A stretch of 64,000 bases of DNA from Rossellomorea vietnamensis (GTDB lineage Bacteria; Bacillota; Bacilli; Bacillales; Bacillaceae_B). Within the stretch, counting starts at the first letter, position 1. Every line of letters starts with the position of its first letter. The notes beneath the pieces were generated by a model that was given only the letters and a program-made list of their open reading frames with translations, had not been told where the DNA came from and did not search any database. The stretch is taken from contig NZ_CP104558.1 in assembly GCF_025398035.1 (NCBI RefSeq), positions 124,001-188,000 of the forward strand. Direction: 5' to 3'. Positions 44,151 to 54,118 of this stretch are shown piece after piece. The position numbers were made by a program, and so were the translations under genes.

Positions 44151-44750
44151 ATGCTTTGGCTCATGACGATCTTAAGAAATAAAACATTTTTATGGTTTCT
44201 GCTGATAGTGAATGTTTTCGGTACCATTTATGGATACATATGGTATATTCCACAACTCCGAAATACTCCTCCACAGTTTTTACTATTTGTCCCGGATAGT
44301 CCGACAGCCAGTCTGTTTTTTTGTTTCGTATTGATCGCATTTATACTGAATCGGAATTGGCCGATTTTCGAAGTGCTGGCCATCATCACCCTGTTTAAAT
44401 ACGGGGTTTGGGCAGTGGTCATGAATCTGTTGACCCTCATGGTATCAGGTGATTTGCCTTGGGAAGGATATATGCTGATGGCTTCACACGGTGCAATGGC
44501 CGTGCAGGGTATCCTATATTCGTCGTTTTACCGGGTGAAGTTGTGGCATATTGTCGCAGGGGCCGTCTGGACCATTCATAATGACATCATCGATTATGTT
44601 TTCATGCAGTTTCCTGTATACTCAAGACTCTATATGTATATTCAGGATATTGGATATTTCACTTTCTGGCTAAGCATCATCTCCATCGCCATTGCCTATT
44701 ATTTCACTCAGAAAACAAATCGTCTCTCCCTCGACTATAAGTTTGACTGA
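44151..44750 (+). CDS. ypjA: YpjA-like membrane protein (DUF1405)
   Basis: 199 residues with about six membrane helices (FLWFLLIVNVFGTIYGYIWY, SLFFCFVLIAFIL, VLAIITLFKYGVWAVVMNLL, MASHGAMAVQGILY, HIVAGAVWTIHNDIIDYVF, FWLSIISIAIAYYF). Function unknown; position after qcrC matches B. subtilis ypjA. Ribosome site GTGAGGTG. Confidence 0.85.
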   Translation: MLWLMTILRNKTFLWFLLIVNVFGTIYGYIWYIPQLRNTPPQFLLFVPDSPTASLFFCFVLIAFILNRNWPIFEVLAIITLFKYGVWAVVMNLLTLMVSGDLPWEGYMLMASHGAMAVQGILYSSFYRVKLWHIVAGAVWTIHNDIIDYVFMQFPVYSRLYMYIQDIGYFTFWLSIISIAIAYYFTQKTNRLSLDYKFD

Positions 44751-44812
44751 TTTATGGTCTACTCTTGTCCACCCCTTCATACACTTTATTAGTAGTTTTA
44801 GGGGGGACAAGT

Positions 44813-45604
44813 ATGAAATTAATCCAATTTTTTATCACGCTTTTCTTATTTCTCATTTTAGTACCTCACCCATTAATCGCTGTAGAATCTCCGTCTCCAA
44901 TCAACGAGCTTGATGATCTATCGGATCAGGCTTTACAGATGACAAAGGCCGGCCGATATGAAGAAGCCAAGCATCTATTGGTTTATTTCTCCGAGGAATT
45001 TGCCTCTTTGAGTGCCCAGCAGTCCTTCTCGATGGATGAGCTTAGAATCCTTACCATTTCACATAATCTTGCATTGGAAAGTATCAACCAAACCTCCCTG
45101 GCCCTTGAGCAAAAGGTGAATGCCGTTACGAAGTTCCGCCTGGTGATGGATGCATTAAACAGTCAGCATCAGCCTTTATGGGTTGAAATGGAGGACCCGA
45201 TCATGGAGGCCTTTAATGGTGTCAAGGTTGCGGCGGAAAGTGGAAACGTTGATGAATACCAAACGACATTGAATGTATTTTTATCAAAATATAATATCAT
45301 ACAGCCGAGTATTAAATTAGATGTTCCAGTTGAACGGGCTCAATCCCTGGATGCGCGGATCACCTACTTGGATCATTATCGACAGGACGTGCTGGAAGGG
45401 GAGCAAACGATGAGCGAGCTTACCGCTTTGGAAACGGATCTCCAAAAACTATTCGAGAACATGACAGAGGATGAAGCAGATCCTTCTCTTTGGTGGGTCA
45501 TTATATCCACGGGAAGTATCATTGTTTCTACATTATCTTATGTAGGTTGGAGAAAATATAAGGGACAGGGTGAAATGAAAAAGTCCGAACGGCAAAAAAA
45601 TTGA
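44813..45604 (+). CDS. ypjB: Sporulation protein YpjB
   Basis: 263 residues: signal peptide (about 1-25, LIQFFITLFLFLILVPHPLI), an extracytoplasmic helical domain (ELDDLSDQALQMTKAGRYEE, similar in look to TPR helices) and a C-terminal membrane helix (about 227-245, WWVIISTGSIIVSTLSYVGW) with a basic tail. The family is tied to sporulation in B. subtilis; mechanism unknown. The start at 44813 follows AGGGGGGAC; the frame is open to 44765. Confidence 0.8.
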   Translation: MKLIQFFITLFLFLILVPHPLIAVESPSPINELDDLSDQALQMTKAGRYEEAKHLLVYFSEEFASLSAQQSFSMDELRILTISHNLALESINQTSLALEQKVNAVTKFRLVMDALNSQHQPLWVEMEDPIMEAFNGVKVAAESGNVDEYQTTLNVFLSKYNIIQPSIKLDVPVERAQSLDARITYLDHYRQDVLEGEQTMSELTALETDLQKLFENMTEDEADPSLWWVIISTGSIIVSTLSYVGWRKYKGQGEMKKSERQKN

Positions 45605-45664
45605 CAGTGAGATGATGGCGCTATAAAATTTAGGTAATCTATACATCTGGAGGTTTTTGCGAAA

Positions 45665-46345
45665 ATGGCAGGATTTTTGATTTACTTTTTACTGATTGCT
45701 CTTATTCCAATTGGGGCACAGATGCGTGTAAAGAGTACGTTTAAGAAATATTCAAGAGTGGCCACCACTTCGGGTATGACCGGAAGGGAAATGGCAAGAA
45801 GGATTCTGGACGAAAATGGTTTGCACAATGTGAAGGTAGTGGAAGGCAGGGGATTCCTGAGTGATCACTACAACCCTATGACCAAGACGGTCGCGTTATC
45901 ACCTGATAACTACCACGGGCACTCCGTAGCCGGGGCCGCAGTGGCTGCCCATGAAGTAGGCCACGCCATACAGGACGCTGAAAGCTATGCGTTTCTCCGT
46001 TTCCGCCATGCTCTCGTACCGGTCGCGAATATCGGTTCAAATATGTCCTGGATTTTCTTGATGATCGGTATTTTTACTCAATTATCGGGTATGTTCCTGC
46101 TCGGGATCATTTTAATGGCGGCAGGGGTTGTGTTCCAATTGATCACACTTCCTGTTGAGTTCAATGCTTCCTCCAGGGCGATGAATCAAATCGTCTCCCT
46201 TGGGCTGATCCGCAATGAAGAAGAGCGTCATGCCAGAAAAGTGCTGAACGCAGCAGCAATGACATATGTAGCCGCTGCAGCAGTCGCAATCATTGAACTG
46301 TTAAGACTGGTACTTATTTTCACCGGGATGAATGGTGACGATTAA
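45665..46345 (+). CDS. Membrane zinc metallopeptidase (Zn_peptidase_2, YugP-like)
   Basis: 226 residues: N-terminal membrane helix (about 4-18), soluble segment with AHEVGHAIQDAE (HExxH zinc motif, about residues 98-105), then two central membrane helices (WIFLMIGIFTQLSGMFLLGI and onward) and a final helix (AAAVAIIELLRLVLIF). FNASSRAMNQI probably carries a further zinc-ligand region. The substrate is unknown. Ribosome site CTGGAGG. A strong bidirectional terminator separates it from the convergent YitT-family gene. Confidence 0.88.
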   Translation: MAGFLIYFLLIALIPIGAQMRVKSTFKKYSRVATTSGMTGREMARRILDENGLHNVKVVEGRGFLSDHYNPMTKTVALSPDNYHGHSVAGAAVAAHEVGHAIQDAESYAFLRFRHALVPVANIGSNMSWIFLMIGIFTQLSGMFLLGIILMAAGVVFQLITLPVEFNASSRAMNQIVSLGLIRNEEERHARKVLNAAAMTYVAAAAVAIIELLRLVLIFTGMNGDD

Positions 46346-46354
46346 AAATATGAT

Positions 46355-46393
46355 AAAAGCAGCCGGACTCATGATTTGAGTCCGGCTGCTTTT
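46355..46393. terminator. Bidirectional terminator between convergent genes
   Basis: A 17-bp perfect stem (46355-46371 with 46377-46393; core AGCAGCCGGACTCA) with a 5-nt loop and T-runs on both strands. Confidence 0.92.
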
Positions 46394-46402
46394 TGTTTCC
46401 CT

Positions 46403-47272
46403 CTAGTCCAGTATAGGGTTTTTATCTGCATCAAGTGTGAATCCTTCGCCGAGAACGTCATGGACCACAGTAACGGATACAAAGGCGTGAGGATCGACGC
46501 TTGTGATGATGTTTTTCAGTCTCACGATTTCATTTTTCCCGACTACACAGTAAAGCACTTCCCGTTCTTGTTTTGTAAATGAGCCGTGGCCTCTTAATAC
46601 GGTCACTCCCCGGTCCATTTTCTCATTGATGACATTGGCGATTTCTTCATGGCTTTCTGAAATGATCATGGCGCCCCTGGCAGAATAAGCACCTTCCTGC
46701 ATGAAATCGATGACCCTTGCAGCAACGAATACAGCCACCAGCGTGTACATCGCTTCCCGGTATTCCAAATACGTAATGAGAGAGATGCCGATGACGACGG
46801 CATCAAACATGAACATCGTCTTTCCCATGCTCCAGCCTATGTACTTATGGGCAAGCCGTGCGATGATATCCACCCCGCCTGTCGTACCTCCGTATCTGAA
46901 GATGATCCCCAGTCCAATTCCAATGAAAACACCTGCAAATAAGGCTGCGAGAAAAAGATCCCCTTCCAGGTTAATGGTCATTTGATACCGTTGGAAAATC
47001 CATAGAAATACGGATAGAGCGACAGTCCCTATCACAGTATAATAGAAAGCTTTCTTCCCGAGGAGCTTCCATCCCAGAAAGAATAGGGGTATATTTAAGG
47101 CTAGGTTGGAGTACGACGGATCAATATCAAATAAGAAATAAAGAATGAGCGTTATTCCCGTGAATCCACCTTCAGCCAGTTTATTTTGGATATTAAAATG
47201 TACAAGTCCAAATGCAAATATAGCCGATCCTAATAAGATGAACAAAATATTTTTAATGCGCAATCCCATCAT
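46403..47272 (-). CDS. ypjC: YitT family membrane protein (YpjC)
   Basis: 289 residues: five to six membrane helices (ILFILLGSAIFAFGLVHFNI, GITLILYFLF, LALNIPLFFLGW, YTVIGTVALSVFLWIF, LAALFAGVFIGIGLGIIFRY with GGTTGGVDIIAR) and a C-terminal soluble DUF2179 domain (about 205-285; GVTVLRGHGSFTKQEREVLY). Function not established. Ribosome site AAAGGAGGG before two ATGs. It is the only minus-strand gene between cotJ-type inserts and nth besides ypzI, ansA and the coiled-coil gene. Confidence 0.85.
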   Translation of the reverse strand: MMGLRIKNILFILLGSAIFAFGLVHFNIQNKLAEGGFTGITLILYFLFDIDPSYSNLALNIPLFFLGWKLLGKKAFYYTVIGTVALSVFLWIFQRYQMTINLEGDLFLAALFAGVFIGIGLGIIFRYGGTTGGVDIIARLAHKYIGWSMGKTMFMFDAVVIGISLITYLEYREAMYTLVAVFVAARVIDFMQEGAYSARGAMIISESHEEIANVINEKMDRGVTVLRGHGSFTKQEREVLYCVVGKNEIVRLKNIITSVDPHAFVSVTVVHDVLGEGFTLDADKNPILD

Positions 47273-47372
47273 CTGTGTTTCCCTCCTTTTATAGTATTAT
47301 CCCGTTGACAGAGACATTATATAAGAAGAAAAACAAACTGGCAACGAAGACTTGCGAAATCAAACGTAATAT

Positions 47373-47401
47373 TTGTCAAACGGGGAGGATTTAGCTAACA
47401 T
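47373..47401 (+). promoter_or_regulatory. Sigma-A promoter of the ypjD-to-birA operon
   Basis: TTGTCA, 17-bp spacer and TAACAT. Transcription would start near 47408, which supports the ypjD start at 47433 over the longer frame. Confidence 0.6.
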
Positions 47402-47432
47402 GATAGGAGATAATGAAGGAGTGAGGCTTCTT

Positions 47433-47786
47433 ATGGATAAAAATAAAACAATGAATCAATTGCAAAAAGAAGTGGACCAATACATAAGTCAATTCAAAGA
47501 GGGTTATTTCAGTCCATTGGCGATGGTAGCACGTTTGACCGAGGAGCTTGGTGAATTAGCGAGAGAAGTGAATCATTACCATGGCGAAAAACCAAAGAAA
47601 CATACAGAAAAAGAAAACACGATTGAAGAAGAGCTGGGGGATCTGTTGTTTGTCGTCATCTGTTTGGCCAACTCCCTGGATATCAGCCTTGAAGAAGCCC
47701 ATAATACGGTGATGCATAAGTTTAATACTAGAGATAAAGATCGTTGGACCAGAATCGAAAGTGGGGATGAAGATGGAGCAAATTAA
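47433..47786 (+). CDS. ypjD: MazG-like nucleotide pyrophosphohydrolase YpjD
   Basis: 117 residues with the MazG metal-binding pattern [19 protein letters not shown] (ExxE) and [19 protein letters not shown] (ExxD), then a helix ending in NTRDKDRW. It probably removes non-canonical nucleoside triphosphates; the exact substrate is unknown. The start at 47433 has AGGAGTGAGG upstream. It overlaps dapB by 14 bp. Confidence 0.88.
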   Translation: MDKNKTMNQLQKEVDQYISQFKEGYFSPLAMVARLTEELGELAREVNHYHGEKPKKHTEKENTIEEELGDLLFVVICLANSLDISLEEAHNTVMHKFNTRDKDRWTRIESGDEDGAN

Positions 47787-48543
47787 CATCACGATTGCAG
47801 GACCAAGAGGAAGAATGGGCAAGGAAGCGGTTCAATTGGTGAAGGACACCGAGCATTTTACTCTTATCAGCGTAATCGATCATAAAAAGGAAGCCGAACT
47901 GGATGTACCGGTGTATACAGATATAGAGGAATGCTTTCAAGATGAAGCGCCACATGTGTTGATTGACTTGACGACGCCTGAAGTCGGGTATCATCATACG
48001 AAAACGGCCCTTGAGTATGGGGTCAGACCGGTTGTCGGGACAACGGGTTTTTCTCGGGATGAACTGGAAGAATTGAAGGAACTGGCAGAATCCAAGTCAC
48101 TTGGATGTATCATTGCTCCCAATTTTGCGATTGGAGCCGTTCTTATGATGAAATTCTCTCAAATGGCTGCAAAATATTTCGATGATGTGGAAATCATTGA
48201 ATTGCATCATGATCGAAAATTGGATGCACCATCGGGTACGGCCGTGAAAACAGCGGAAATGATAAGGGAAGTAAGGCAATCGAAGGAACAGGGTCACCCT
48301 GATGAAAAGGAAACACATAGCGGTGCCAGGGGAGCGAATGTAGATGGGATGCATATTCACAGTGTCCGCCTTCCGGGTCTCATCGCACATCAGCAGGTGA
48401 TGTTGGGAGCAGAGGGACAAACATTGACGATACGCCATGATTCTTTTCACAGAGGAAGTTTCATGTCTGGTGTGAAGGTTTCAGTGGACACGGTCATGAA
48501 ACTGGACACATTAGTGTATGGACTTGAAAATATTTTAGACTAA
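47773..48543 (+). CDS. dapB: 4-hydroxy-tetrahydrodipicolinate reductase
   Basis: Lysine/diaminopimelate pathway; the product also leads to spore dipicolinate. 256 residues: [18 protein letters not shown] (dinucleotide loop), [30 protein letters not shown], the catalytic [15 protein letters not shown] and GGxH-like [14 protein letters not shown] chose the ATG at 47773 (GGGG 6 nt upstream); ATG 47767 and GTG 47761 are alternatives. Confidence 0.95.
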   Translation: MEQINITIAGPRGRMGKEAVQLVKDTEHFTLISVIDHKKEAELDVPVYTDIEECFQDEAPHVLIDLTTPEVGYHHTKTALEYGVRPVVGTTGFSRDELEELKELAESKSLGCIIAPNFAIGAVLMMKFSQMAAKYFDDVEIIELHHDRKLDAPSGTAVKTAEMIREVRQSKEQGHPDEKETHSGARGANVDGMHIHSVRLPGLIAHQQVMLGAEGQTLTIRHDSFHRGSFMSGVKVSVDTVMKLDTLVYGLENILD

Positions 48544-48555
48544 AGGGTGAGTGTT

Positions 48556-48963
48556 ATGAATATTGCACTGATTGCTCATGATAAGAAAAAAGACGATCTT
48601 ATTCGTTTTGTGCTCGCATACAAGTCAATCATAGAGAAACACACTCTCTTTGCTACTGGGACAACGGGAAAAAGAATCGGGGAAGAAACGGGTTTATCCG
48701 TCCATCGATTCCGTTCAGGCCCATTGGGAGGAGACCAGGAGATAGGATCATACATTGCCAATGATAAAATGGACCTTATCCTCTTCTTCCGGGATCCCCT
48801 GACGGCACAGCCCCATGAACCTGATGTATCGGCTCTGATCAGGCTCTGTGATGTGTACTCAGTACCCCTTGCGACCAATATGGGGACCGCTGAAGTGCTG
48901 GTAAGAGGTCTTGACAGAGGGGATATTGCGTGGCGGAGTATAGTGAAGGAAAAGGAGGAGTAA
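48556..48963 (+). CDS. mgsA: Methylglyoxal synthase
   Basis: Converts dihydroxyacetone phosphate to methylglyoxal, a phosphate-releasing bypass of lower glycolysis. 135 residues: [47 protein letters not shown] and [20 protein letters not shown] with the catalytic Asp residues. The start at 48556 follows AAGGGTG. In bacilli it lies with the bsh genes; bacillithiol takes part in methylglyoxal detoxification, so the grouping makes sense. Confidence 0.96.
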   Translation: MNIALIAHDKKKDDLIRFVLAYKSIIEKHTLFATGTTGKRIGEETGLSVHRFRSGPLGGDQEIGSYIANDKMDLILFFRDPLTAQPHEPDVSALIRLCDVYSVPLATNMGTAEVLVRGLDRGDIAWRSIVKEKEE

Positions 48964-48964
48964 A

Positions 48965-49666
48965 GTGGACCGACAAATAGACATCCTTGCGTTCGGAGCA
49001 CATGCCGACGATGTGGAGATCGGTATGGGGGGAACATTGGCGAAATATGCAGCTGAGGGTAAGAAGATTGTTATCTGCGATATAACAGAGGCAGAGCTGT
49101 CCTCGAATGGGACGGTTTCTTTGCGAAAAGAGGAAGCGCTGCGGGCAGCAGACATATTAGGTGCATATAAGAGGGTGACCCTTGATATACCCGATCGGGG
49201 AATATACATAACGGACGAAAACATCGGGAAAGTCGTCAACTTGATTAGAACGTATAAACCGAAAGCGATATTTGCTCCCTTTGATCAAGATCGCCATCCT
49301 GATCACGGAAATGCTTCCCGGCTGGTGAAAGAGGCGTTTTTCTCTGCGGGAATCCGGAAGTTTCTTTCTGAAACCCCGGTTCATAAAACGGCTCATCTCT
49401 ATTTCTATATGATCAATGGGTTTCATAAACCTCAATTTGTAGTGGATATCGAGCCGTATATGCAAGCGAAGATTGCGAGCCTTCAAGCATATGGAAGCCA
49501 ATTCTCCAAAGGATCCGACGGGGTGTCGACTCCTTTAACAGAAGGTTACATCGAAGCGGTCGAAGCAAGGGAGAGCATGATGGGGAAAGTTGCCGGACTC
49601 CGCTATGCAGAAGGATTCTTTTCCTATAATACCCTTATCTTGCATCATGATTTGTTAGGAGATTAA
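48965..49666 (+). CDS. bshB1: Bacillithiol biosynthesis deacetylase BshB1
   Basis: Removes the acetyl group from GlcNAc-malate. 233 residues, LmbE/PIG-L zinc hydrolase: [20 protein letters not shown] (AHxDD) and the second zinc ligand in [17 protein letters not shown] start one base after mgsA, with AAAGGAGGAG inside mgsA. bshA follows after 4 nt. Confidence 0.95.
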   Translation: MDRQIDILAFGAHADDVEIGMGGTLAKYAAEGKKIVICDITEAELSSNGTVSLRKEEALRAADILGAYKRVTLDIPDRGIYITDENIGKVVNLIRTYKPKAIFAPFDQDRHPDHGNASRLVKEAFFSAGIRKFLSETPVHKTAHLYFYMINGFHKPQFVVDIEPYMQAKIASLQAYGSQFSKGSDGVSTPLTEGYIEAVEARESMMGKVAGLRYAEGFFSYNTLILHHDLLGD

Positions 49667-49670
49667 TTGT

Positions 49671-50795
49671 ATGAAGAAGTTGAAGATAGGAATCACCTGC
49701 TATCCCACGGTCGGAGGATCAGGGGTAGTAGCAACGGAGCTCGGGAAATTACTGGCTGAGAAAGGCCATGAAATCCATTTTATTACCTCGAGCATCCCGT
49801 TCAGATTGAACAAAATGTATCATAATATTTATTTTCATCAAGTGGAAGTGAGTCAATATTCAGTCTTTCAATATCCTCCATATGATATTGCTCTGGCAAA
49901 TAAGATGGCGGAAATCACGGAGCGGGAAAACCTGGATATCCTCCATGTTCATTATGCAATCCCCCACGCTGTCTGTGCCATATTGGGGAAACAGATGTCC
50001 GGGAAGGACGTGAAGATCGTCACCACATTACACGGGACGGATATTACGGTTCTTGGGTACGATCCATCTCTGACAGGGGCCATTCGCTTCGGCATTGAAA
50101 AGTCGGATGTCGTGACGGCGGTGTCTACCGCTTTAGTCAAACAGACCCATGATTTGATCCAGCCTGATAAAGAGATCCAGACGGTTTATAACTTCATTGA
50201 TGAGAGGGTGTACAGGAAAGTGGATTCCCGTCATCTGAGAAGCCAATATGGAATCAAGGATGATGAAAAAGTCATCATTCACGTATCGAACTTCCGTGGT
50301 GTGAAAAGGGTGACCGATGTGGTCGCTTCCTTCAACCTCATCCAGAAGGAGATCCCATCCAAGCTTCTCCTTGTAGGGGACGGACCTGAAATGACACTCA
50401 TATGTAAGCAGGTAACGGAGCTTGGATTAGAAGATATGGTCTTATTCCTTGGGAAGCAGGATAATCTGGAAGAACTTTATTCGATCAGTGATATTAAACT
50501 ATTACTTTCAGAAAAAGAGAGCTTCGGGTTAGTCGCACTCGAGGCGATGGCTTGTGGCGTTCCGAGCATCGGTACGAATGTAGGCGGCATCCCTGAAGTG
50601 ATCGAAGATGGATACAACGGCTTTATTTGTGAAATCGGAAACGTCAAACAAATTTCCGACAGGGCGCTGCAATTGCTGAAGGATGATGGGCTCCACAGTG
50701 AATTATCGAAGAATGCCCTTCATACGGCCCGGTCGACATTTCACTCGAGCAAAATAGTCGAGCAGTATGAACAAATCTATAAGAATCTTTTGTGA
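49671..50795 (+). CDS. bshA: N-acetyl-alpha-D-glucosaminyl L-malate synthase BshA
   Basis: First step of bacillithiol synthesis: UDP-GlcNAc plus L-malate. 374 residues, GT4: [72 protein letters not shown] and the donor motif [20 protein letters not shown]. It forms a BshA-BshB1 pair; bshC is not in the window. Confidence 0.96.
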   Translation: MKKLKIGITCYPTVGGSGVVATELGKLLAEKGHEIHFITSSIPFRLNKMYHNIYFHQVEVSQYSVFQYPPYDIALANKMAEITERENLDILHVHYAIPHAVCAILGKQMSGKDVKIVTTLHGTDITVLGYDPSLTGAIRFGIEKSDVVTAVSTALVKQTHDLIQPDKEIQTVYNFIDERVYRKVDSRHLRSQYGIKDDEKVIIHVSNFRGVKRVTDVVASFNLIQKEIPSKLLLVGDGPEMTLICKQVTELGLEDMVLFLGKQDNLEELYSISDIKLLLSEKESFGLVALEAMACGVPSIGTNVGGIPEVIEDGYNGFICEIGNVKQISDRALQLLKDDGLHSELSKNALHTARSTFHSSKIVEQYEQIYKNLL

Positions 50796-50842
50796 ACAGT
50801 CAGGGATCCGTGAAGACGATTCAAGTAAAGCAGGTGTTAAGA

Positions 50843-52036
50843 ATGTTACCAACTATATTCCAACAGGCTGTTCCGGTGTTGAAAAAGCTTGAGAAGGCAG
50901 GATTCGAAGCCTATTTCGTTGGAGGATCTGTCCGGGATTACCTACTTGGCAGAACGATCAATGACGTAGACATCGCCACTTCTGCCTATCCGGAAGAGGT
51001 GAAAGCGGTTTTCCCTAAAACGGTTGATATCGGTATCGAGCATGGAACGGTCCTCGTATTGGAAGAGGGCAGGGAATATGAAATCACCACGTTCAGAACC
51101 GAGTCTTCCTATACGGATTATAGAAGGCCCGATAAGGTAGAATTTATCCGTTCACTCGACGGGGACCTGAAACGCCGGGATTTCACCATGAACAGCATGG
51201 CCATGGACGGGGATGGCACAATCATTGATCCTTATCATGGAAGAGAAGATATACAGAATGGGTTGATTCGGACCGTGGGCTCACCGGAGATGAGGTTTAC
51301 CGAGGATGCCTTGCGTATGATGAGGGCAGTACGGTTTGTCAGTCAGCTCGGCTTCAATCTCGAATCAACCACTTTAATCAGCTTAAGTGACCACTCGAAA
51401 CTGCTCGCGCATATAGCAGTTGAACGAAAAACGATGGAATTTGAGAAAACTCTGGCTGGCCGATGGAAGCGAGAAGGGCTGAATCTCCTTGTAGATACCG
51501 GTTTGTATAAGGAGCTTCCCTTTCTGAGTGGATATCGCACACAGCTCAAAGCGTTCGCAGATCTCCCCGGTTTGGATTCTTTAAATAAAGATCAAGCATG
51601 GCTGGTCTTACTGACTTATATAGGGGAGGAAGATATGCAGGCCTTTCTGAAAGGGTGGAGACTTCCTACCAAAATGATCAGGCTCCGTTCCAAGGAGCTC
51701 GATATTTTAAAGGAACGTCACACCGGATGGACAAAGACATTATTATATCGTGCCGGGCTCGATGCAGCTCTCAATGTTGAAAAGGTATACGGATGCCTGG
51801 AACCTTCATCAGACTTTTCGGTGGAAAGAGTGATGGAGCAATATCGTAAGCTCGCAATCTCGTCCAGGCAAGAACTCGATGTTACAGGCACGGACTTAAT
51901 GGTTTGGGCTGATCAAAAGGGTGGTCCATGGGTGAAAGAACGATTATTGGAAATTGAATCAGCTATCATCAATGAGACGATATCCAATGATAAAGAAGAG
52001 ATAAGGAGGTGGCTCGTAACATGCAATCGACTATAA
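50843..52036 (+). CDS. cca: CCA-adding tRNA nucleotidyltransferase
   Basis: Adds or repairs the 3' CCA of tRNAs. 397 residues, class II: AYFVGGSVRDYLLGRTINDVD with catalytic DVD, FRTESSYTDYRRPDKVEF, LKRRDFTMNSMAMD, EDALRMMRAVRFVSQLGF. I chose the ATG at 50843 (AGGTG upstream); a GTG at 50792 overlapping the bshA stop would add 17 residues. Its end overlaps birA by 16 bp. papS is the older B. subtilis name. Confidence 0.94.
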   Translation: MLPTIFQQAVPVLKKLEKAGFEAYFVGGSVRDYLLGRTINDVDIATSAYPEEVKAVFPKTVDIGIEHGTVLVLEEGREYEITTFRTESSYTDYRRPDKVEFIRSLDGDLKRRDFTMNSMAMDGDGTIIDPYHGREDIQNGLIRTVGSPEMRFTEDALRMMRAVRFVSQLGFNLESTTLISLSDHSKLLAHIAVERKTMEFEKTLAGRWKREGLNLLVDTGLYKELPFLSGYRTQLKAFADLPGLDSLNKDQAWLVLLTYIGEEDMQAFLKGWRLPTKMIRLRSKELDILKERHTGWTKTLLYRAGLDAALNVEKVYGCLEPSSDFSVERVMEQYRKLAISSRQELDVTGTDLMVWADQKGGPWVKERLLEIESAIINETISNDKEEIRRWLVTCNRL

Positions 52037-53004
52037 GAAAAAAAGTCCTCCAGGCATTATTCGAATCGGATCAGGAATTTTTATCGGGACAAGCACTTGC
52101 TGATATAGCGGGTTGTTCGCGCACAGCGATTTGGAAGCATATCGAAGAGCTCCGTAAAGAAGGTTTCGTATTGGAAGCTGTGAGGAAAAAGGGATACCGG
52201 ATCATCGAGACGCCTGATAGTGTCACAGAAAGTAAAATACGTTTAGGCCTTCAAACCCGGACGTTAGGGACTATGATCCACTATGAAGAATCTGTTCTAA
52301 GCACCCAGCGAATCGCTCATACCCTTGCAAGTGATGGAGCGGAAGAAGGTACATTGGTCATCGCAGACGAACAGACGGCCGGACGGGGCAGATTGATGAG
52401 GGAGTGGCATTCCTCGAAGGGTACTGGAATTTGGATGAGCCTAATCTTAAAGCCGCACCTTCCGCCTCAAAAGGCCCCACAATTCACACTCATTGCAGCC
52501 GTGGCCGTAGTCCAGGCAATCGAGGAGGTTACCGGTCTCCATCCCCAGATCAAATGGCCAAACGATATACTCATCAATGGGAAAAAGGTGACGGGTATCC
52601 TGACGGAACTTCAGGCTGAATCGGATAAAATCAATTCCATCATTATCGGGATCGGGATGAATGTCAACCAGACGAAAGACCATTTCCCCGACGAGATTCA
52701 AAAGATCGCAACCTCGCTGTCCATCGAAGAAGGACGTACCTTATCGAGATCTGTCATTGTTCAGAGGTTATTGGAACGGATAGAGGCGTTGTATTCACTG
52801 TACATGAAAGAAGGATTCACACCAATCAAGCTTTTATGGGAAAGCTACGCCATCAGTATCGGGAAGAAGATCCGGGCAAGGACCATCAATGGAACCATTG
52901 AAGGAAGGGCACTCGGGATCACGGATGAGGGTGTATTGAAGATCGAAGACTCAGGTGGGACGATCCATCAGATCTACTCCGCCGATATTGAAGTGAATGT
53001 TTAA
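52021..53004 (+). CDS. birA: Biotin-protein ligase and biotin operon repressor
   Basis: 327 residues: an N-terminal helix-turn-helix (about 1-65; GQALADIAGCSRTAIWKHIE), the catalytic domain with ADEQTAGRGRLMREWHSSKG (biotin-AMP loop, about 120-140) and IKWPNDILINGKKVTGILTE, and a C-terminal SH3-like domain. It biotinylates carboxylases and represses biotin genes. The start at 52021 follows AAGGAGGTGG, which lies inside cca. Last gene before a terminator. Confidence 0.95.
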   Translation: MQSTIRKKVLQALFESDQEFLSGQALADIAGCSRTAIWKHIEELRKEGFVLEAVRKKGYRIIETPDSVTESKIRLGLQTRTLGTMIHYEESVLSTQRIAHTLASDGAEEGTLVIADEQTAGRGRLMREWHSSKGTGIWMSLILKPHLPPQKAPQFTLIAAVAVVQAIEEVTGLHPQIKWPNDILINGKKVTGILTELQAESDKINSIIIGIGMNVNQTKDHFPDEIQKIATSLSIEEGRTLSRSVIVQRLLERIEALYSLYMKEGFTPIKLLWESYAISIGKKIRARTINGTIEGRALGITDEGVLKIEDSGGTIHQIYSADIEVNV

Positions 53005-53010
53005 ACGTGC

Positions 53011-53047
53011 AGCGGGATGGAAATCTGTGTAGCCATCCCGTTCTTTT
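53011..53047 (+). terminator. Terminator after birA
   Basis: Stem CGGGATGG (53013-53020) / CCATCCCG (53033-53040), 12-nt loop, then TTCTTTT. Confidence 0.75.
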
Positions 53048-53048
53048 A

Positions 53049-53057
53049 TGGTATAAT
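53049..53057 (+). promoter_or_regulatory. Extended -10 promoter of panBCD with a 215-nt leader
   Basis: TGGTATAAT lies directly after the birA terminator. The interval to panB (about 53064-53278) has no supported gene; an 81-codon frame there has no ribosome site. No known riboswitch was recognised. Confidence 0.55.
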
Positions 53058-53278
53058 CCTATTGGGCAGTATCCTCGGAACTGCACCTTTAAAGAACGTA
53101 CATTTACTATTCAATACTATTTCTGCCTTGATCCATTGTGGACTGGGACAGAGGGTCGAAACAATGATATCAAACACTTATGATCCTTCTGTCATTTTTT
53201 CAGGAGGTTTTTTTATATTCATCATGAAAGTGCTTTCATTTCGTTTCGTCACCTCTGACTGAAAAGAAGGAGGGTAAC

Positions 53279-54118
53279 ATGAAACAAACAACAGATTTTC
53301 TTAAGATGAAGAATGGAAAAGAAAAGATTGCCATGGTTACAGCCTATGATTATCCAAGTGCGAAAGTAGCCGAGGAATCGGGAATCGATGTCATTCTTGT
53401 GGGAGACAGTCTGGGCATGGTCGTATTAGGATATGACTCTACGGTACCTGTAACGGTATTTGATATGATCCATCATACGAAAGCCGTAAAAAGAGGGGCA
53501 TCGAATACGTTTATCGTGACCGATATGCCTTTTATGTCTTACCACCTATCTAGGGAAGAAACACTTAAAACAGCTGCGGACATCCTTCAACAAGGTGGGG
53601 CCCATGCCGTAAAGGTCGAGGGAGGCGCCCACGTCATCGATCGAATAAGGGACCTTACAAGTGCGGGAATTCCCGTGGTGGCCCATTTAGGATTGACTCC
53701 TCAATCTGTTGGGATACTTGGAGGATATAAAGTTCAGGGGAAGACGGCCGATACAGCGAAGAAGTTGATTGAAGATAGCATGAAATGTGAAGAAGCCGGT
53801 GCCTTTGCCCTGGTACTGGAATGCGTACCGAAACAAATCGCAAGGGAGATATCAGAAGCCTTGACGATTCCGACGATCGGCATCGGTGCCGGGGTGGATA
53901 CAGACGGTCAGGTATTGGTATTCCATGACCTTGTGACATATGGTGTGAACCGCGTGCCTAAGTTTGTCAAACAATTTGGGAATGCATCCGAGATCATGCA
54001 TGACAGCCTTAAAAACTATATTGATGAAGTAAAGGACAGTAGCTTTCCGACAGATGAACATTCTTTCACTATGCGGGATGAAGAACTTCATTCTCTCTAT
54101 GGCGGGTTGAAAAAATGA
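53279..54118 (+). CDS. panB: Ketopantoate hydroxymethyltransferase
   Basis: First committed step of pantothenate synthesis. 279 residues, TIM barrel: [73 protein letters not shown] and [19 protein letters not shown]. Ribosome site GAAGGAGGG. It overlaps panC by 4 bp (ATGA). Confidence 0.97.
   Translation: MKQTTDFLKMKNGKEKIAMVTAYDYPSAKVAEESGIDVILVGDSLGMVVLGYDSTVPVTVFDMIHHTKAVKRGASNTFIVTDMPFMSYHLSREETLKTAADILQQGGAHAVKVEGGAHVIDRIRDLTSAGIPVVAHLGLTPQSVGILGGYKVQGKTADTAKKLIEDSMKCEEAGAFALVLECVPKQIAREISEALTIPTIGIGAGVDTDGQVLVFHDLVTYGVNRVPKFVKQFGNASEIMHDSLKNYIDEVKDSSFPTDEHSFTMRDEELHSLYGGLKK

Noticed and set aside
46701-46985. 94-codon plus-strand frame within the YitT-family gene
   Set aside because: Antisense shadow of a well-supported membrane protein gene.
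53017-53262. 81-codon frame between birA and panB
   Set aside because: Begins inside the birA terminator, runs through the panB promoter and has no ribosome site or recognisable protein features.
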